Shown piece after piece: positions 19,008-28,442 of a stretch of DNA of 64,000 nt (position 1 is its first letter; every line of letters begins with the position of its first letter). The DNA is from Sphingobacterium mizutaii (GTDB taxonomy: Bacteria; Bacteroidota; Bacteroidia; Sphingobacteriales; Sphingobacteriaceae): the NCBI RefSeq assembly GCF_900187125.1, contig NZ_LT906468.1, positions 4,216,001-4,280,000 of the forward strand, read 5' to 3'. The translations under genes were made by a program, and so were the position numbers. The notes beneath the pieces are model-generated. The model was given only the letters and a program-made list of their open reading frames with translations, made no database searches and had not been told where the DNA came from.

Positions 19008-20960
19008 TTAGTCAATCCTAACGGAAGTCAACTTCTCTGGTATCCAGACCTGCATCGCGCTCTTTCCTCTGTTGTTCCAAAGGAAATATGGAATTGCTGT
19101 AATTTCCTTTTCTTGTTGCAACACTTGATTGCTTGCCTGATCGATAGCAACGATAGGGGCTTTGAATTGGATCACGTTGGCTCCTCCAAATAAATCAGGC
19201 TTAAAGCTCACCTGAAACTGGGTATTCTCCGGAATAAACAGTCCATTCTTTGCATTTGGATTATCCACATCCTCCACCGCATAGACTAAGGGGCCATATT
19301 GTAAGGCAATGCGGTTTTGATTCTGTTTCAACTCATCGGATGATACAATGCGCTGGACTTCCATGTTCATCAGCATATCGATCTTATCGCCTTTTTTCCA
19401 CTTTCTATCAATCTTCAAATAGCCATCTTCTACTGCAGCATTAACCGGCTTGCCGTTTACCGTTACGGTATAATTATTGGTTTTGTTATTTTTATAGTGA
19501 TAAAGAGTGCTAGGGACTGGTTCCTTTAACCAACCTGGAATACGAACAAATACTGCAAATTCTTTCGCTTTCTTTGGATTCACTTCGATACTTACTTGTC
19601 CGTTCCAAGGATAATTCCCTGTCTGTTTCACAAAGACCTCGTTGTTATTCAGGTCTACCGTCGTTTCACTGCCTACAAATAGGTTGACATAGAGATCAGT
19701 TGCCGAGCGGCTGTAGATATATGAACCTAATGAAGATACCAACCTTGCAATATTGGATGGACAGCAGGCTGTTCCAAACCACTCACTGCGTTCGTAATTG
19801 CCATCTGAAGCCAGTGGATTACCATAGAAGAAACGGTTTCCAGAAAGGCTGATTCCATCAATGGCAGCATTGTAGAGGGTTCTTTCCAGGACATCGATGT
19901 ATTTTGCCTGTGCCGAAAGCATGTTCATCCTCTGGTTCCAAAAGACCATTCCTACGGATGCACAGGTTTCACAATAGGCGGATTCATTCGGAAGGTCATA
20001 AGGTTTTCCGAATCCTTCATTGGAACCTTGGGCTCCGATCCCACCGGTGATATAATAATGCTTGTTTACCACATCGTCCCAAATGGCATCCATGGTCTTT
20101 ACATAACCTGCATCCTTGGTCTCAGAGGCAATATCTGCAACCCCAGTATAGAGGTACATCGCACGCACGGCATGGCCGGTTATCTTTCTTTGATCACGAA
20201 CTGGAATAGCATCCTGTGCATAATCAGGGTCTTTCCATTCATCCCAGATCTTGCCTACTCCATGACCTCTTCCTCTCTGTTCAACAAACCAATCTGCCAA
20301 TTGCAAATAGCGTTTTTCATTGGTATGATGATATAATTTCATCAAAGCCAATTCAATTCCCTCATGGCCTGACACCCAAGGTTTATTGGGCACTCGGAAG
20401 TAATTATCAATATGATCTGCAAACTTGGTCGCTACCTTCAGCAATTTATCCTTGCCGGTGGTATTGTAATAGGCTATACCCGCTTCAATGAGGTGTCCAG
20501 CACAATAATCCTCATGCCTTTCCATATCTTTCCAGCGATCTTGCAGGCCATTTAGGGTGTAATAGGTATTCAAATAGCCATCAGGCTGTTGGGCTGCGGC
20601 TATTTTATCGATCCATACATCCGTATTGGCTTCAAGTTCTTTGTCTGGATAGTTCTTCAGTGAATACGCGATGGCTTCGATCGCTTTATAGACATCGGAA
20701 TCATCATAATAAATCCCTTCATGTTTGCCAGAACCCTGGGCCACCTTCTCAAAATTCCTGATACGCCCCGTTTTGTCCTCCGTATAGGTTACACAGGCAT
20801 CAATGGTAGCATTGGCGACCTTTTCCAATTGGGGTGACCAGAAATTATCTTCGATGGCAACCTTGGAAAAATTAATAGGATAAATCCTTTGTGAAGGGCT
20901 TTGTGCCCAAAGGCTCGCGGAAAACAACAGTCCCGCTGAACAAATCAGAAAGCTTCTCAT
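19008..20960 (-). CDS. GH127 beta-L-arabinofuranosidase, secreted
   Basis: A 650-residue exported enzyme of the DUF1680/GH127 (or close GH146) family, with signal peptide ending near SLWAQ. It removes beta-linked L-arabinofuranose from plant glycans. Residues matching the zinc-thiolate catalytic centre of the family are visible: Glu315, Glu331 and Cys333 (in CETCASVG) and the pair Cys399-Cys400 (in TACCPSNIAR), one of which should be the nucleophile. It is the last gene of the arabinose/galactose module, but an intrinsic terminator separates it from the symporter gene upstream. Confidence 0.92.
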   Translation of the reverse strand: MRSFLICSAGLLFSASLWAQSPSQRIYPINFSKVAIEDNFWSPQLEKVANATIDACVTYTEDKTGRIRNFEKVAQGSGKHEGIYYDDSDVYKAIEAIAYSLKNYPDKELEANTDVWIDKIAAAQQPDGYLNTYYTLNGLQDRWKDMERHEDYCAGHLIEAGIAYYNTTGKDKLLKVATKFADHIDNYFRVPNKPWVSGHEGIELALMKLYHHTNEKRYLQLADWFVEQRGRGHGVGKIWDEWKDPDYAQDAIPVRDQRKITGHAVRAMYLYTGVADIASETKDAGYVKTMDAIWDDVVNKHYYITGGIGAQGSNEGFGKPYDLPNESAYCETCASVGMVFWNQRMNMLSAQAKYIDVLERTLYNAAIDGISLSGNRFFYGNPLASDGNYERSEWFGTACCPSNIARLVSSLGSYIYSRSATDLYVNLFVGSETTVDLNNNEVFVKQTGNYPWNGQVSIEVNPKKAKEFAVFVRIPGWLKEPVPSTLYHYKNNKTNNYTVTVNGKPVNAAVEDGYLKIDRKWKKGDKIDMLMNMEVQRIVSSDELKQNQNRIALQYGPLVYAVEDVDNPNAKNGLFIPENTQFQVSFKPDLFGGANVIQFKAPIVAIDQASNQVLQQEKEITAIPYFLWNNRGKSAMQVWIPEKLTSVRID

Positions 20961-20984
20961 AATGGTAGGGTTGGGTTAATTATG

Positions 20985-21021
20985 AAAAAAGCCAGAAGGG
21001 GAATTATCCCCTTCCAGCTTT
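20985..21021 (-). terminator. Intrinsic terminator ahead of the GH127 gene
   Basis: On the minus strand a stem (21007-21021 with 20988-21002, two mismatches, loop of four) is followed by a run of six T. It lies directly after the symporter gene and 28 bases before the GH127 start, so it should lower or stop read-through into GH127. Confidence 0.75.
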
Positions 21022-21026
21022 GGTTA

Positions 21027-22685
21027 TTACCAGAATATGGTATAAAGCGCTGCAGTGATACCGATAACAATTAAGGCACCAACGGCAAAGCCCGTTTTTG
21101 TTTTGAACATCGTAGCATCGATTTCAAGTCCGTGGGTAACCACGCCTTTTTTGTGCTCGTACATACTGATAATGTACATTCCGATAAGACAGAATATAAA
21201 CACAAAACCGATCCTATCGATGAATGGGATTTCATACACGCCGTCCACAGGGATTGCAAATCCTGTGGATGCCAAAAATGAAAGGTCCATATAGCCCGGA
21301 AGGAACTTCAATACGATCGACAATAGGAAACCAACGATGGTTGCAAAAAGCGCTGCATTGGAAGTCGTTTTCTTCCAGAAGAATCCCAAAAGGAACATCG
21401 CAAATACCCCCGGAGATACAAATCCTGTATACTCTTGGATATATTGGAATCCACCTTTTTTATCAATACCTAGGTAAGGAGCGATGAAGATAGCCAAGAT
21501 CATGGATACCACGATCGTGATCTTTCCTACATTCACCAATTTCCTTTCAGAAGCATCTTTATCGAAGATCTTTTTGTAGATATCCAAGGTAAATATCGTT
21601 GCCACCGAGTTTGCTTTTCCTGCTAATGAAGCTACCACCGCAGCGGTCAAGGCTGCAAATGACAGACCTTTCAATCCGGTTGGCAATAGATTCAGCAGAA
21701 CCGGGTATGCCCTATCGGGGTTCAACTCCCCTCCCGCTAACATTTCTTGTTGGAATAGGCCATCATTGTACAATACAAAGGCAGCAATACCTGGTAACAC
21801 AACGATCAAAGGCATCAACAACTTTAATCCAGCAGCGAATAACAGTCCGTTTCTAGCTGTTGGAAGGTCCGCTCCTAATGCACGTTGGGTAATGTATTGA
21901 TTACAGCCCCAGTAATTCAGGTTGATGATCCACATACCCCCAATTAGAACTGAAAGCCCCGGTAGATCGATATAATTCGGATTGTCTGGTTTCAAGATCA
22001 TATGGAAGTGATCTTGGGCTTTGTTATGAACGATTCCCAAACCATCCAATACGCCTCCACCACCGAAATGGTCAGACACTAGGTTTAACGCCAGATAAGT
22101 CGTCGCCAAACCTCCTAGGATCAAGAAGAATACCTGGATAACATCCGTATATCCAATTACTTTCATACCACCTAGGGTAATGAAGATAGCGAAAATAGCA
22201 AGTCCGATCATACAAGCCTGGAAGTCAATGCCAGAGATACTGGATACGGCCAGCGCTCCTAGGAAGAGGATCGAAGTAAGGTTGACCACAATATACAACA
22301 GCAACCAGAAAACAGCCATGATCATGGCCACCGTGCCATTGTACCGCTGATTCAGGAACTGCGGCATGGTAAAGATCTTGTTCTTGAGGTATACCGGGAG
22401 AAAGAACACCGCTACTACCACCAAGGTCACCGCTGCCATCCATTCATAGGTAGCAATTGCAAGACCGATCTTAAAGCCTGAACCGCTCATCCCGATGAAT
22501 TGCTCCGCAGAGATGTTCGAGGCGATCAGGGAGGCTCCAATGGCCCACCAAGTCAAAGAACCTTCTGCTAGGAAGTAGTCTTTGGAATCTCCAGAGGCTG
22601 ATTTCTTTTTATAATAAATATAAAGTCCATATCCTGCAACAATGATGAAGTAGCACAGGAATACAATATAGTCTTTGGTTTCCAT
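21027..22685 (-). CDS. Sodium:solute symporter (SSS family), sugar transport
   Basis: A 552-residue inner-membrane protein with about fourteen hydrophobic segments. It has SGLT-family signatures: the FLAEGSLTWWAIGASLIASNISAEQ region near residues 38-60 and GMKVIGYTDVIQVFFLILGG near 170. The SGLT branch couples sugar uptake to sodium. Its place between galM and GH127 suggests galactose or arabinose as substrate; this rests on neighbours. It ends just before an intrinsic terminator, so it may be the last gene of the main transcript. Confidence 0.9.
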   Translation of the reverse strand: METKDYIVFLCYFIIVAGYGLYIYYKKKSASGDSKDYFLAEGSLTWWAIGASLIASNISAEQFIGMSGSGFKIGLAIATYEWMAAVTLVVVAVFFLPVYLKNKIFTMPQFLNQRYNGTVAMIMAVFWLLLYIVVNLTSILFLGALAVSSISGIDFQACMIGLAIFAIFITLGGMKVIGYTDVIQVFFLILGGLATTYLALNLVSDHFGGGGVLDGLGIVHNKAQDHFHMILKPDNPNYIDLPGLSVLIGGMWIINLNYWGCNQYITQRALGADLPTARNGLLFAAGLKLLMPLIVVLPGIAAFVLYNDGLFQQEMLAGGELNPDRAYPVLLNLLPTGLKGLSFAALTAAVVASLAGKANSVATIFTLDIYKKIFDKDASERKLVNVGKITIVVSMILAIFIAPYLGIDKKGGFQYIQEYTGFVSPGVFAMFLLGFFWKKTTSNAALFATIVGFLLSIVLKFLPGYMDLSFLASTGFAIPVDGVYEIPFIDRIGFVFIFCLIGMYIISMYEHKKGVVTHGLEIDATMFKTKTGFAVGALIVIGITAALYTIFW

Positions 22686-22690
22686 TGAGA

Positions 22691-23863
22691 TTAATTAGTC
22701 GTAAACTTATAAATAGATTTGCTGGTATAGGTATCTCCTGGATTCAAGGTAGTCGAAGGGAAGTTCGGTTGGTTTGGGGAATCTGGGAAATGTTGTGTTT
22801 CCAAGCATAAACCAGTACGGAAGCTATCCTTTACACCACTTTTTAGGGTTACATTATCTGCCATGAAGTTTCCACTGTAAAACTGTATCCCTGGCTCTTC
22901 GGTATATACATCCATCACAATACCGGATTTATCTCCAGTTAATGTGGCAGCATGGTTCAATCCATCAACCTTAGTCCCGTTAAGTACCCAGTTATGGTCA
23001 TAACCTTTTCCAAATTTCAATTGCTCATCATCTAGTTGAATGTCCTTACCGATAGTTTTTGAAGTTGTAAAATCAAATGGAGTCCCTTTTACATCCTTCA
23101 ACTCGCCAGTTGGAATCAAGGTGCTATCTACCGGAGTAAATTTATCCGCATATAGCTTTAGGCTGTGGTCGGTAATCGTTCCACTGCCTTCACCGTTAAG
23201 ATTGAAATAAGCATGGTTGGTAAAGTTGACCACAGTTTTCTTGTCAGCTGTTGCTTTGTAATCTATTGCCAATTCATTGTTATCAGAAAGGCTGTAGGTC
23301 ACTTCGATATGGATAGGGCCTGGAAAGCCTTCTTGTTTATCTGGAAGGGTATATGCAAAGGTAATGGCCTTATCATTAGCTGATGTCACTTCCCAATTAG
23401 CAAAATGGACACCTTTTAGTCCACCATGGAGTGTATTGGCTCCGTTATTGGTCGGAAGGGTGAAGTTTTCACCATCCAGAGTAAACTTACCTTTGGCGAT
23501 TCGGTTCCCAAATGGCCCTACGATAGGCCCGAAATAGGGTTCTTTTGGATTGTTATAATCAGAAGCCTTGTTGAAACCCAATACCACATCAGTAAGGGTT
23601 CCGTTCTTATCCGGAACCTGTAAGGAAACAACCCTTGCTCCAAAGTTGGTAAAATACGCCTTGGCACCCGAAGCATTCTTTAACATGTAAAGTTTAGCTT
23701 CTTTACCATCAATATCTGACGTGAAAGTACTGGAGTCTAAGGTAGTAACAGTATTGCTGCTGGAATCAGTGGTCTGATTGCTTTCTTGCTTACTATTTTG
23801 CTGACATGCCACGACCGTAAATAGGCCGCATGCTAGCATAAGTCTAAGGATTGATCTTTTCAT
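22691..23863 (-). CDS. galM: Aldose 1-epimerase, lipoprotein
   Basis: Interconverts alpha and beta forms of galactose and related sugars. Of 390 residues, with a lipoprotein signal whose lipobox is LFTVVAC. The GalM domain shows GFNKASDY, GPFGNRIAKGKF, NNGANTLHGG (catalytic-site His), VNFTNHAYFNLNG (second His) and the C-terminal LCLETQHFPDSPNQP with the catalytic Glu. The lipid anchor means mutarotation takes place in the periplasm or at the cell surface, before uptake by the adjacent symporter. It lies 19 bases after galK and five before the symporter. Confidence 0.95.
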   Translation of the reverse strand: MKRSILRLMLACGLFTVVACQQNSKQESNQTTDSSSNTVTTLDSSTFTSDIDGKEAKLYMLKNASGAKAYFTNFGARVVSLQVPDKNGTLTDVVLGFNKASDYNNPKEPYFGPIVGPFGNRIAKGKFTLDGENFTLPTNNGANTLHGGLKGVHFANWEVTSANDKAITFAYTLPDKQEGFPGPIHIEVTYSLSDNNELAIDYKATADKKTVVNFTNHAYFNLNGEGSGTITDHSLKLYADKFTPVDSTLIPTGELKDVKGTPFDFTTSKTIGKDIQLDDEQLKFGKGYDHNWVLNGTKVDGLNHAATLTGDKSGIVMDVYTEEPGIQFYSGNFMADNVTLKSGVKDSFRTGLCLETQHFPDSPNQPNFPSTTLNPGDTYTSKSIYKFTTN

Positions 23864-23882
23864 TTTCTGTTTATAATTGATT

Positions 23883-25040
23883 CTAATATACTAATTCTGA
23901 GCCATTATCAGTTTTCACGAAAATAGGTGTCAGCTCAAGGTTAAACTCATTTTTATAGGCTGGGGCAAGCGCTTCCACAAGCTGCTGACCAAAGCCTTTT
24001 TTGACAATATTGATCGTGCAACCACCAAATCCTCCACCCATCATCCTCGCTCCCAGCACTTCAGGAAAGTGCTTCGCTTTTTCTACAAGAAAGTCCAATT
24101 CCTGACAACTCACATCATATTCATTGCTCAAGCCTTCGTGTGCTCGGAACATCTGCCTTCCCATTTCTACGATATCGCCACTTTCCATGGCATCACAGGC
24201 TTTCGCTAGCCTCTCGTTTTCTTCCACAACAAACCTAGCCTTGATATAACTATCCTCATCAAACGGCCTGACCAATTCATCCAACATAATTATATCAACA
24301 TCTCTTAAGCTCTTTACCTCGGCATGTTTCTTTTGGATCAAGGAAACAGCATGCTCACAGGCATACCTTCTATCATTATATGCAGAAGACGCCAAGGAAT
24401 GCTTAACATTGGTATTTAACAATACGATCTCATACTCTCCTAATTCCAAAGGAACATAGGTATAGCTGAGATCCCGACAGTCTAAGCGGACAACATGCTT
24501 TGCTTTGCTCAAAACAGAAGCAAATTGGTCCATGATCCCACATTTCACACCTGCATAGGTATGTTCAGCAAGTTGACCGATCTTTGCGATTTCGACTTTG
24601 TCCAGTCCCAGACCGAACAACTCGTTCAGCCCATATCCAGTAGCACATTCAACGGCCGCTGAAGAAGATAATCCGGCTCCAACCGGGATATCCCCATCGA
24701 TGTAAAGATTAAAACCCGAAAGTTCCAATCCTCTATTTTTTAATTGGTTGACTACCCCTAGAATATAGTTAGGCCAACCTTTATCCGAAGGAGCCACCTC
24801 TTTTAAGTCAACTGAATAAGGCTCTTTAAAGTCTTCGGCATATAGGTGTATTTCCGAATCCGTCCGCTTTGAAAGCGCTACATAAACAGCCTTGTCAATA
24901 GCAGTTGGAAGGACGAACCCTTCGTTGTAATCGGTATGTTCCCCGATGATATTGATCCTTCCCGGGGATTTCGAAACTAATGTAGGCTCTGTTCCATACA
25001 ATTCCTTGAACCTAGCACTAATTTGGTCTCTTTCAATCAT
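23883..25040 (-). CDS. galK: Galactokinase
   Basis: Phosphorylates galactose at C1 with ATP, the first committed Leloir step. Of 385 residues. GHMP-kinase motifs are present: the galactokinase signature SPGRINIIGEHTDYNEG near residue 25, the ATP-binding PVGAGLSSSAAVE near 116, and the C-terminal GARMMGGGFGGCTI near 332. Its ATG overlaps the galT stop codon (ATGA), so the two are translationally coupled. It is cytoplasmic. Confidence 0.97.
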   Translation of the reverse strand: MIERDQISARFKELYGTEPTLVSKSPGRINIIGEHTDYNEGFVLPTAIDKAVYVALSKRTDSEIHLYAEDFKEPYSVDLKEVAPSDKGWPNYILGVVNQLKNRGLELSGFNLYIDGDIPVGAGLSSSAAVECATGYGLNELFGLGLDKVEIAKIGQLAEHTYAGVKCGIMDQFASVLSKAKHVVRLDCRDLSYTYVPLELGEYEIVLLNTNVKHSLASSAYNDRRYACEHAVSLIQKKHAEVKSLRDVDIIMLDELVRPFDEDSYIKARFVVEENERLAKACDAMESGDIVEMGRQMFRAHEGLSNEYDVSCQELDFLVEKAKHFPEVLGARMMGGGFGGCTINIVKKGFGQQLVEALAPAYKNEFNLELTPIFVKTDNGSELVY

Positions 25041-26089
25041 TTGGTATTTGATTTATAATGTACTGTGGGTTGATTTCTGATTATTTCCGCAGCTTTTTCA
25101 GCTGTAATATCACGTTGCGGATTAGCCAACATTTCATATCCGACCATGAATTTCTTCACTGTTGCTGAACGCAGCAAGGGTGGATAAAAATGCATGTGCC
25201 AATGCCAAAAGTCTTGATTTCCACTATTTACAGGGGCCTGATGCATTCCTGCAGAATAGGGAAAAGAAGTAGAAAAGATATTATCGTAACGGATGGTCAG
25301 TTCTTGTAAGGTCTTGGCGAGGTCGGTTTTTTCAGCATCGGTAAATTCCCTGATGTCCTTTACCTGTCTTTTGCTGATGACCAAGGTTTCAAAAGGCCAT
25401 CCTGCCCAGAATGGCACCAAGGCGACAAAATGTTCATTATCTACGATTATTCTTTCTTTTTTCTTGAGCTCTAAGGCTAAATAATCCGAAAGCAATGAAT
25501 GTCCATTTTTTTCAAAGTATTCTTTCTGCTGCTTTTCCTCCTTTTGGATCTCCATTGGGAGTTTGCTCTCTGCCCAGATCTGTCCATGCGGATGAGGATT
25601 GCTGCAACCCATGATGGAGCCTTTGTTTTCAAAGATCTGTATATATTTTATCCAATCATTCTCTGCTAAAGAAGAAAATTCACTTTGCCAAACATCCACA
25701 ACCTTCCTGATTGCAGGGATGTCCATTTCAGGTAAGGTCAGATCATGCCGAGGAGTAAAGGCAATTACTTTACAGATCCCTCTTTCTGTTTCTGCTACCA
25801 AAAGACCTGCCTCGTTCATTTCCCCTTCCTCTGAATCTTTCAACAGGGCGGAAAAGTCATTCACAAATACAAAGCTCTCTTTGTAATCGGGATTGACACT
25901 TCCATCGGCTCTTGGATTTCTGGGGCAGAGGTAACACGTTGGGTCATATTCAGGCCTATTGTCAGCAGGCAAATCTTCTACTTGTCCCTGCCAAGGTCGC
26001 TTACTGCGATGGGGAGAAACAAGGATACTTTCGCCTGTCAACAGGTTCAAACGCCTGTGTGGAACATCATTTATAGCAAAATTAGGCAT
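25037..26089 (-). CDS. galT: Galactose-1-phosphate uridylyltransferase
   Basis: Exchanges UMP between UDP-glucose and galactose-1-phosphate in the cytoplasm. Of 350 residues, usual length. The catalytic HxH motif is in SNPHPHGQIW (near residue 160), CYLCPRN near 52 carries zinc-type cysteines, and NSGNQDFWHWHMHFYPP near 280 holds the C-terminal histidines of the HIT-like fold. It overlaps galK by four bases and follows the GH43 gene by 40 bases. The epimerase needed to complete the pathway is encoded apart, at 8367. Confidence 0.97.
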   Translation of the reverse strand: MPNFAINDVPHRRLNLLTGESILVSPHRSKRPWQGQVEDLPADNRPEYDPTCYLCPRNPRADGSVNPDYKESFVFVNDFSALLKDSEEGEMNEAGLLVAETERGICKVIAFTPRHDLTLPEMDIPAIRKVVDVWQSEFSSLAENDWIKYIQIFENKGSIMGCSNPHPHGQIWAESKLPMEIQKEEKQQKEYFEKNGHSLLSDYLALELKKKERIIVDNEHFVALVPFWAGWPFETLVISKRQVKDIREFTDAEKTDLAKTLQELTIRYDNIFSTSFPYSAGMHQAPVNSGNQDFWHWHMHFYPPLLRSATVKKFMVGYEMLANPQRDITAEKAAEIIRNQPTVHYKSNTK

Positions 26090-26129
26090 AGGTTGCGCTT
26101 AAATTAGTTTTCCTAAGATACAAATTCCA

Positions 26130-27209
26130 TCAATTAATTGTAGTGGGTCCGTGTACTTTTAACACACCCTTGGAATCTATTTCTATTGGATCAATGAAAA
26201 CGACCCGGTCATTCCCTGTTTTTGTGGTCCTCCCATGGTACACACAGTACATTTTGCCATCCTTACCAACAAATACCGAATTATGCCCCGTTCCTGTAAC
26301 ATCGCCCCCTTTTTCAGTATTCTTTTCCAATACCGGATTGAACTCCGATTTAACAAAAGGACCCAGAGGACTTTCCGATATTGCGTAACCCACCGCATAA
26401 TATGGCCCTGCATAATGATTCGCAGAATACATCATATAAAAAAGACCATTATGCTTGAACAGATAGGAACCTTCCGTCCAACGTCGGTTGATTTCCTTAT
26501 TATTGACAGAACGGCTTTCCCATTCCGCTTGTTTATCGTTTATTTTCATTGGAGGTCTCAGCAAAAGCCTGGGCTTTCCAATCACCCCACTTAGATCCGG
26601 TTTCAACTCAATACCATACACCCAACTCTCCTCAATTTCATCATAAATGCCATTCTTTTTTGCCCAATCAGCAATTTCGGACTCCACAGGATGTTTGTAA
26701 CAACATCTGGAATAATAGAGGTATTTTTTACCATCTTCAGCGACATAGACATTGGCATCAATAATGGGATATCCGGGATCAAATAGCGGATGAGATTCAA
26801 TATCTACAAATGGACCCGTTGGTTTATCCGAAACCGCAACCCCAATCTTATAGTTTTCCAGTTCATTGTTTGGGTTTTCCTTCCAATGGGCGCTATAGAA
26901 CAAATAAAACTTATCGTCCCATTTATAGACCTCAGGAGCCCAAAAATCCTTGGTCCCCCAAGATTTCTCTTGTTGGTTATTGTAGATTACGCCTTCATTT
27001 TTCCAATCTTTCAAATCTTTGGAAGAATAGACCACAAAACCATTCTTTGTACCCCCAGTTCCATATAAATAATAAAGATCGCTCTGATCATCATATATGA
27101 TATAAGGATCCCCTAAAGCAACTGACAGCGGATTTCCTGGTAATTCCTGTGCCTTGCCAAGCAAACAGAACAAGAATGACAATCCTAATAGCAAAAATCG
27201 TATGTTCAT
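26130..27209 (-). CDS. GH43 glycoside hydrolase, secreted
   Basis: A 359-residue exported enzyme with signal peptide (LLLGLSFLFCLLGKAQ). The five-bladed propeller of family GH43 shows the catalytic triad: Asp base in LGDPYIIYDD (near 34), the pKa-tuning Asp in IIDANVYVAED (near 150), and the acid Glu in TEGSYLFKHNG (near 246). The calcium-site His of the family is seen in GTGHNSVF. GH43 enzymes act on arabinose-, xylose- or galactose-containing plant glycans. The flanking gal genes and GH127 favour an arabinosidase or exo-galactanase, but specificity cannot be read from sequence alone. Confidence 0.9.
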   Translation of the reverse strand: MNIRFLLLGLSFLFCLLGKAQELPGNPLSVALGDPYIIYDDQSDLYYLYGTGGTKNGFVVYSSKDLKDWKNEGVIYNNQQEKSWGTKDFWAPEVYKWDDKFYLFYSAHWKENPNNELENYKIGVAVSDKPTGPFVDIESHPLFDPGYPIIDANVYVAEDGKKYLYYSRCCYKHPVESEIADWAKKNGIYDEIEESWVYGIELKPDLSGVIGKPRLLLRPPMKINDKQAEWESRSVNNKEINRRWTEGSYLFKHNGLFYMMYSANHYAGPYYAVGYAISESPLGPFVKSEFNPVLEKNTEKGGDVTGTGHNSVFVGKDGKMYCVYHGRTTKTGNDRVVFIDPIEIDSKGVLKVHGPTTIN

Positions 27210-27218
27210 CTCTGAGTA

Positions 27219-28325
27219 TTAAATAATAGGTTTCTGAGTTTTATTTCTTTCTGGCTTCCCTGTCCCGATTACTGGCCAGCCGTCTTTCCAATTCAGCGGA
27301 TCTAGCATTAACATCCTTCTGCTCGTTCCATTCCCTAGCTTTCCATTGTTTTTATCGATGGCATGGTAGAAAATCCAATCCTTCCCTTTGGAGTCTTTGA
27401 TGACCCCTGAAGTATGACCCGGTCCAACAATAGACTCTGATCCTTCTAGGATCAAACTTCCATGATTTCTTTCCTTGATATCCCGTCCATCTTTATCCAG
27501 ATAGGGTCCCAATAGATTCTTCGATCGTGCAGTCAGCACATGGTATTTGCTATTTGCGCCCTCGCAACAACTTCCTTTAGAACCCAAGAAATAGAAATAA
27601 CCGTTTTTCTTAAAGATGGTCACCGCTTCATAGTCTCCGGCAGCTATTTTATGCTTCTGCCCATTCAAGATCTTTTTCCCATCAGCTGTCAGTTCCAAGG
27701 CAAATGTCCCTTGTTCAGGGCTATCGGAGAAACTACCCCAGAAAATATATTTCTTGCCCTTATCTTCCATAAAAAAGGGATCAATGGAATTTGGCACATT
27801 GGCAGATTTGGAATCAAGCAATTTCCCCTGATCCATAAAAGGTCCTTTAGGGGAGTCCGAAATCGCCAATCCAAGACCTGGATTCTTATCTCCCCAAGTA
27901 GAGAAGGAATAATAGAGGTAATACTTTCCATTGACAAGGTTAATGTCTGGCGCCCAAATACCACCAGCCTCTTTCCAATTAGGTTTGGATTCAAAAGCAG
28001 GACCAACATAAGACCAGTTGACCATATCCTTGGACTCCAGAATCGGCACAAGGCGAGATCCTTTCCCATCATCCCAATTATCTTGAGTTCCATAGGCATA
28101 GAATAGTTTTGTTTTCGGATCTTGAATAACCGTGGGATCAGCGAGCACCGGTTCAAATACAGGATTCTGATAGGTACCATTTATTGGGCTTGTAACTGCA
28201 GCATTTTTCCTCGCACAGGAATCAAGAACAGAAGCCGACAACAACAAAATAGACACGAGCATTGAATTGCGCACCGAAGGAACACCGATAAATGTTTTTA
28301 TATAGACCACACCTTTCAGAAACAT
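27219..28325 (-). CDS. GH43 glycoside hydrolase, lipoprotein
   Basis: A second GH43 enzyme, with catalytic Asp in LADPTVIQDP, modulating Asp in SIDPFFMED, acid Glu in YEAVTIFKKNG and the metal-site His in GPGHTSGV. A hydrophobic stretch ending in SVLDSC is a lipoprotein signal, so it should sit on the outer membrane. The frame is open to 28370, but I place the start at ATG 28325 (MFLKG). An ATG at 28262 (MLVSILLL) directly before the lipobox is also possible. It is the first gene of the arabinose/galactose module, and is only distantly similar to the GH43 gene that follows. Confidence 0.85.
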   Translation of the reverse strand: MFLKGVVYIKTFIGVPSVRNSMLVSILLLSASVLDSCARKNAAVTSPINGTYQNPVFEPVLADPTVIQDPKTKLFYAYGTQDNWDDGKGSRLVPILESKDMVNWSYVGPAFESKPNWKEAGGIWAPDINLVNGKYYLYYSFSTWGDKNPGLGLAISDSPKGPFMDQGKLLDSKSANVPNSIDPFFMEDKGKKYIFWGSFSDSPEQGTFALELTADGKKILNGQKHKIAAGDYEAVTIFKKNGYFYFLGSKGSCCEGANSKYHVLTARSKNLLGPYLDKDGRDIKERNHGSLILEGSESIVGPGHTSGVIKDSKGKDWIFYHAIDKNNGKLGNGTSRRMLMLDPLNWKDGWPVIGTGKPERNKTQKPII

Positions 28326-28400
28326 AATTTGATTGAGTTTAAACAGGTTAAACAAGTAGATAAAGTTCAATTTACAGGAATTTTCTGAGAATCATGGGAA

Positions 28401-28440
28401 TAAAAAAGAAAACCCTAAGCTTTTTTGGCTTAGGGTTTTC
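28401..28440 (-). terminator. Intrinsic terminator of the sialic-acid operon
   Basis: A perfect 13-base-pair stem (28428-28440 with 28408-28420) is followed on the minus strand by a TTTTTTA run. It begins three bases after the sialidase stop codon and so ends the nan transcript before the GH43/gal module. Confidence 0.9.
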
Positions 28441-28442
28441 CT

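Noticed and set aside
27689..28180. Minus-strand frame of 163 codons overlapping the lipoprotein GH43 gene
   Set aside because: A second frame on the same strand as a GH43 gene with full catalytic motifs; no independent evidence.
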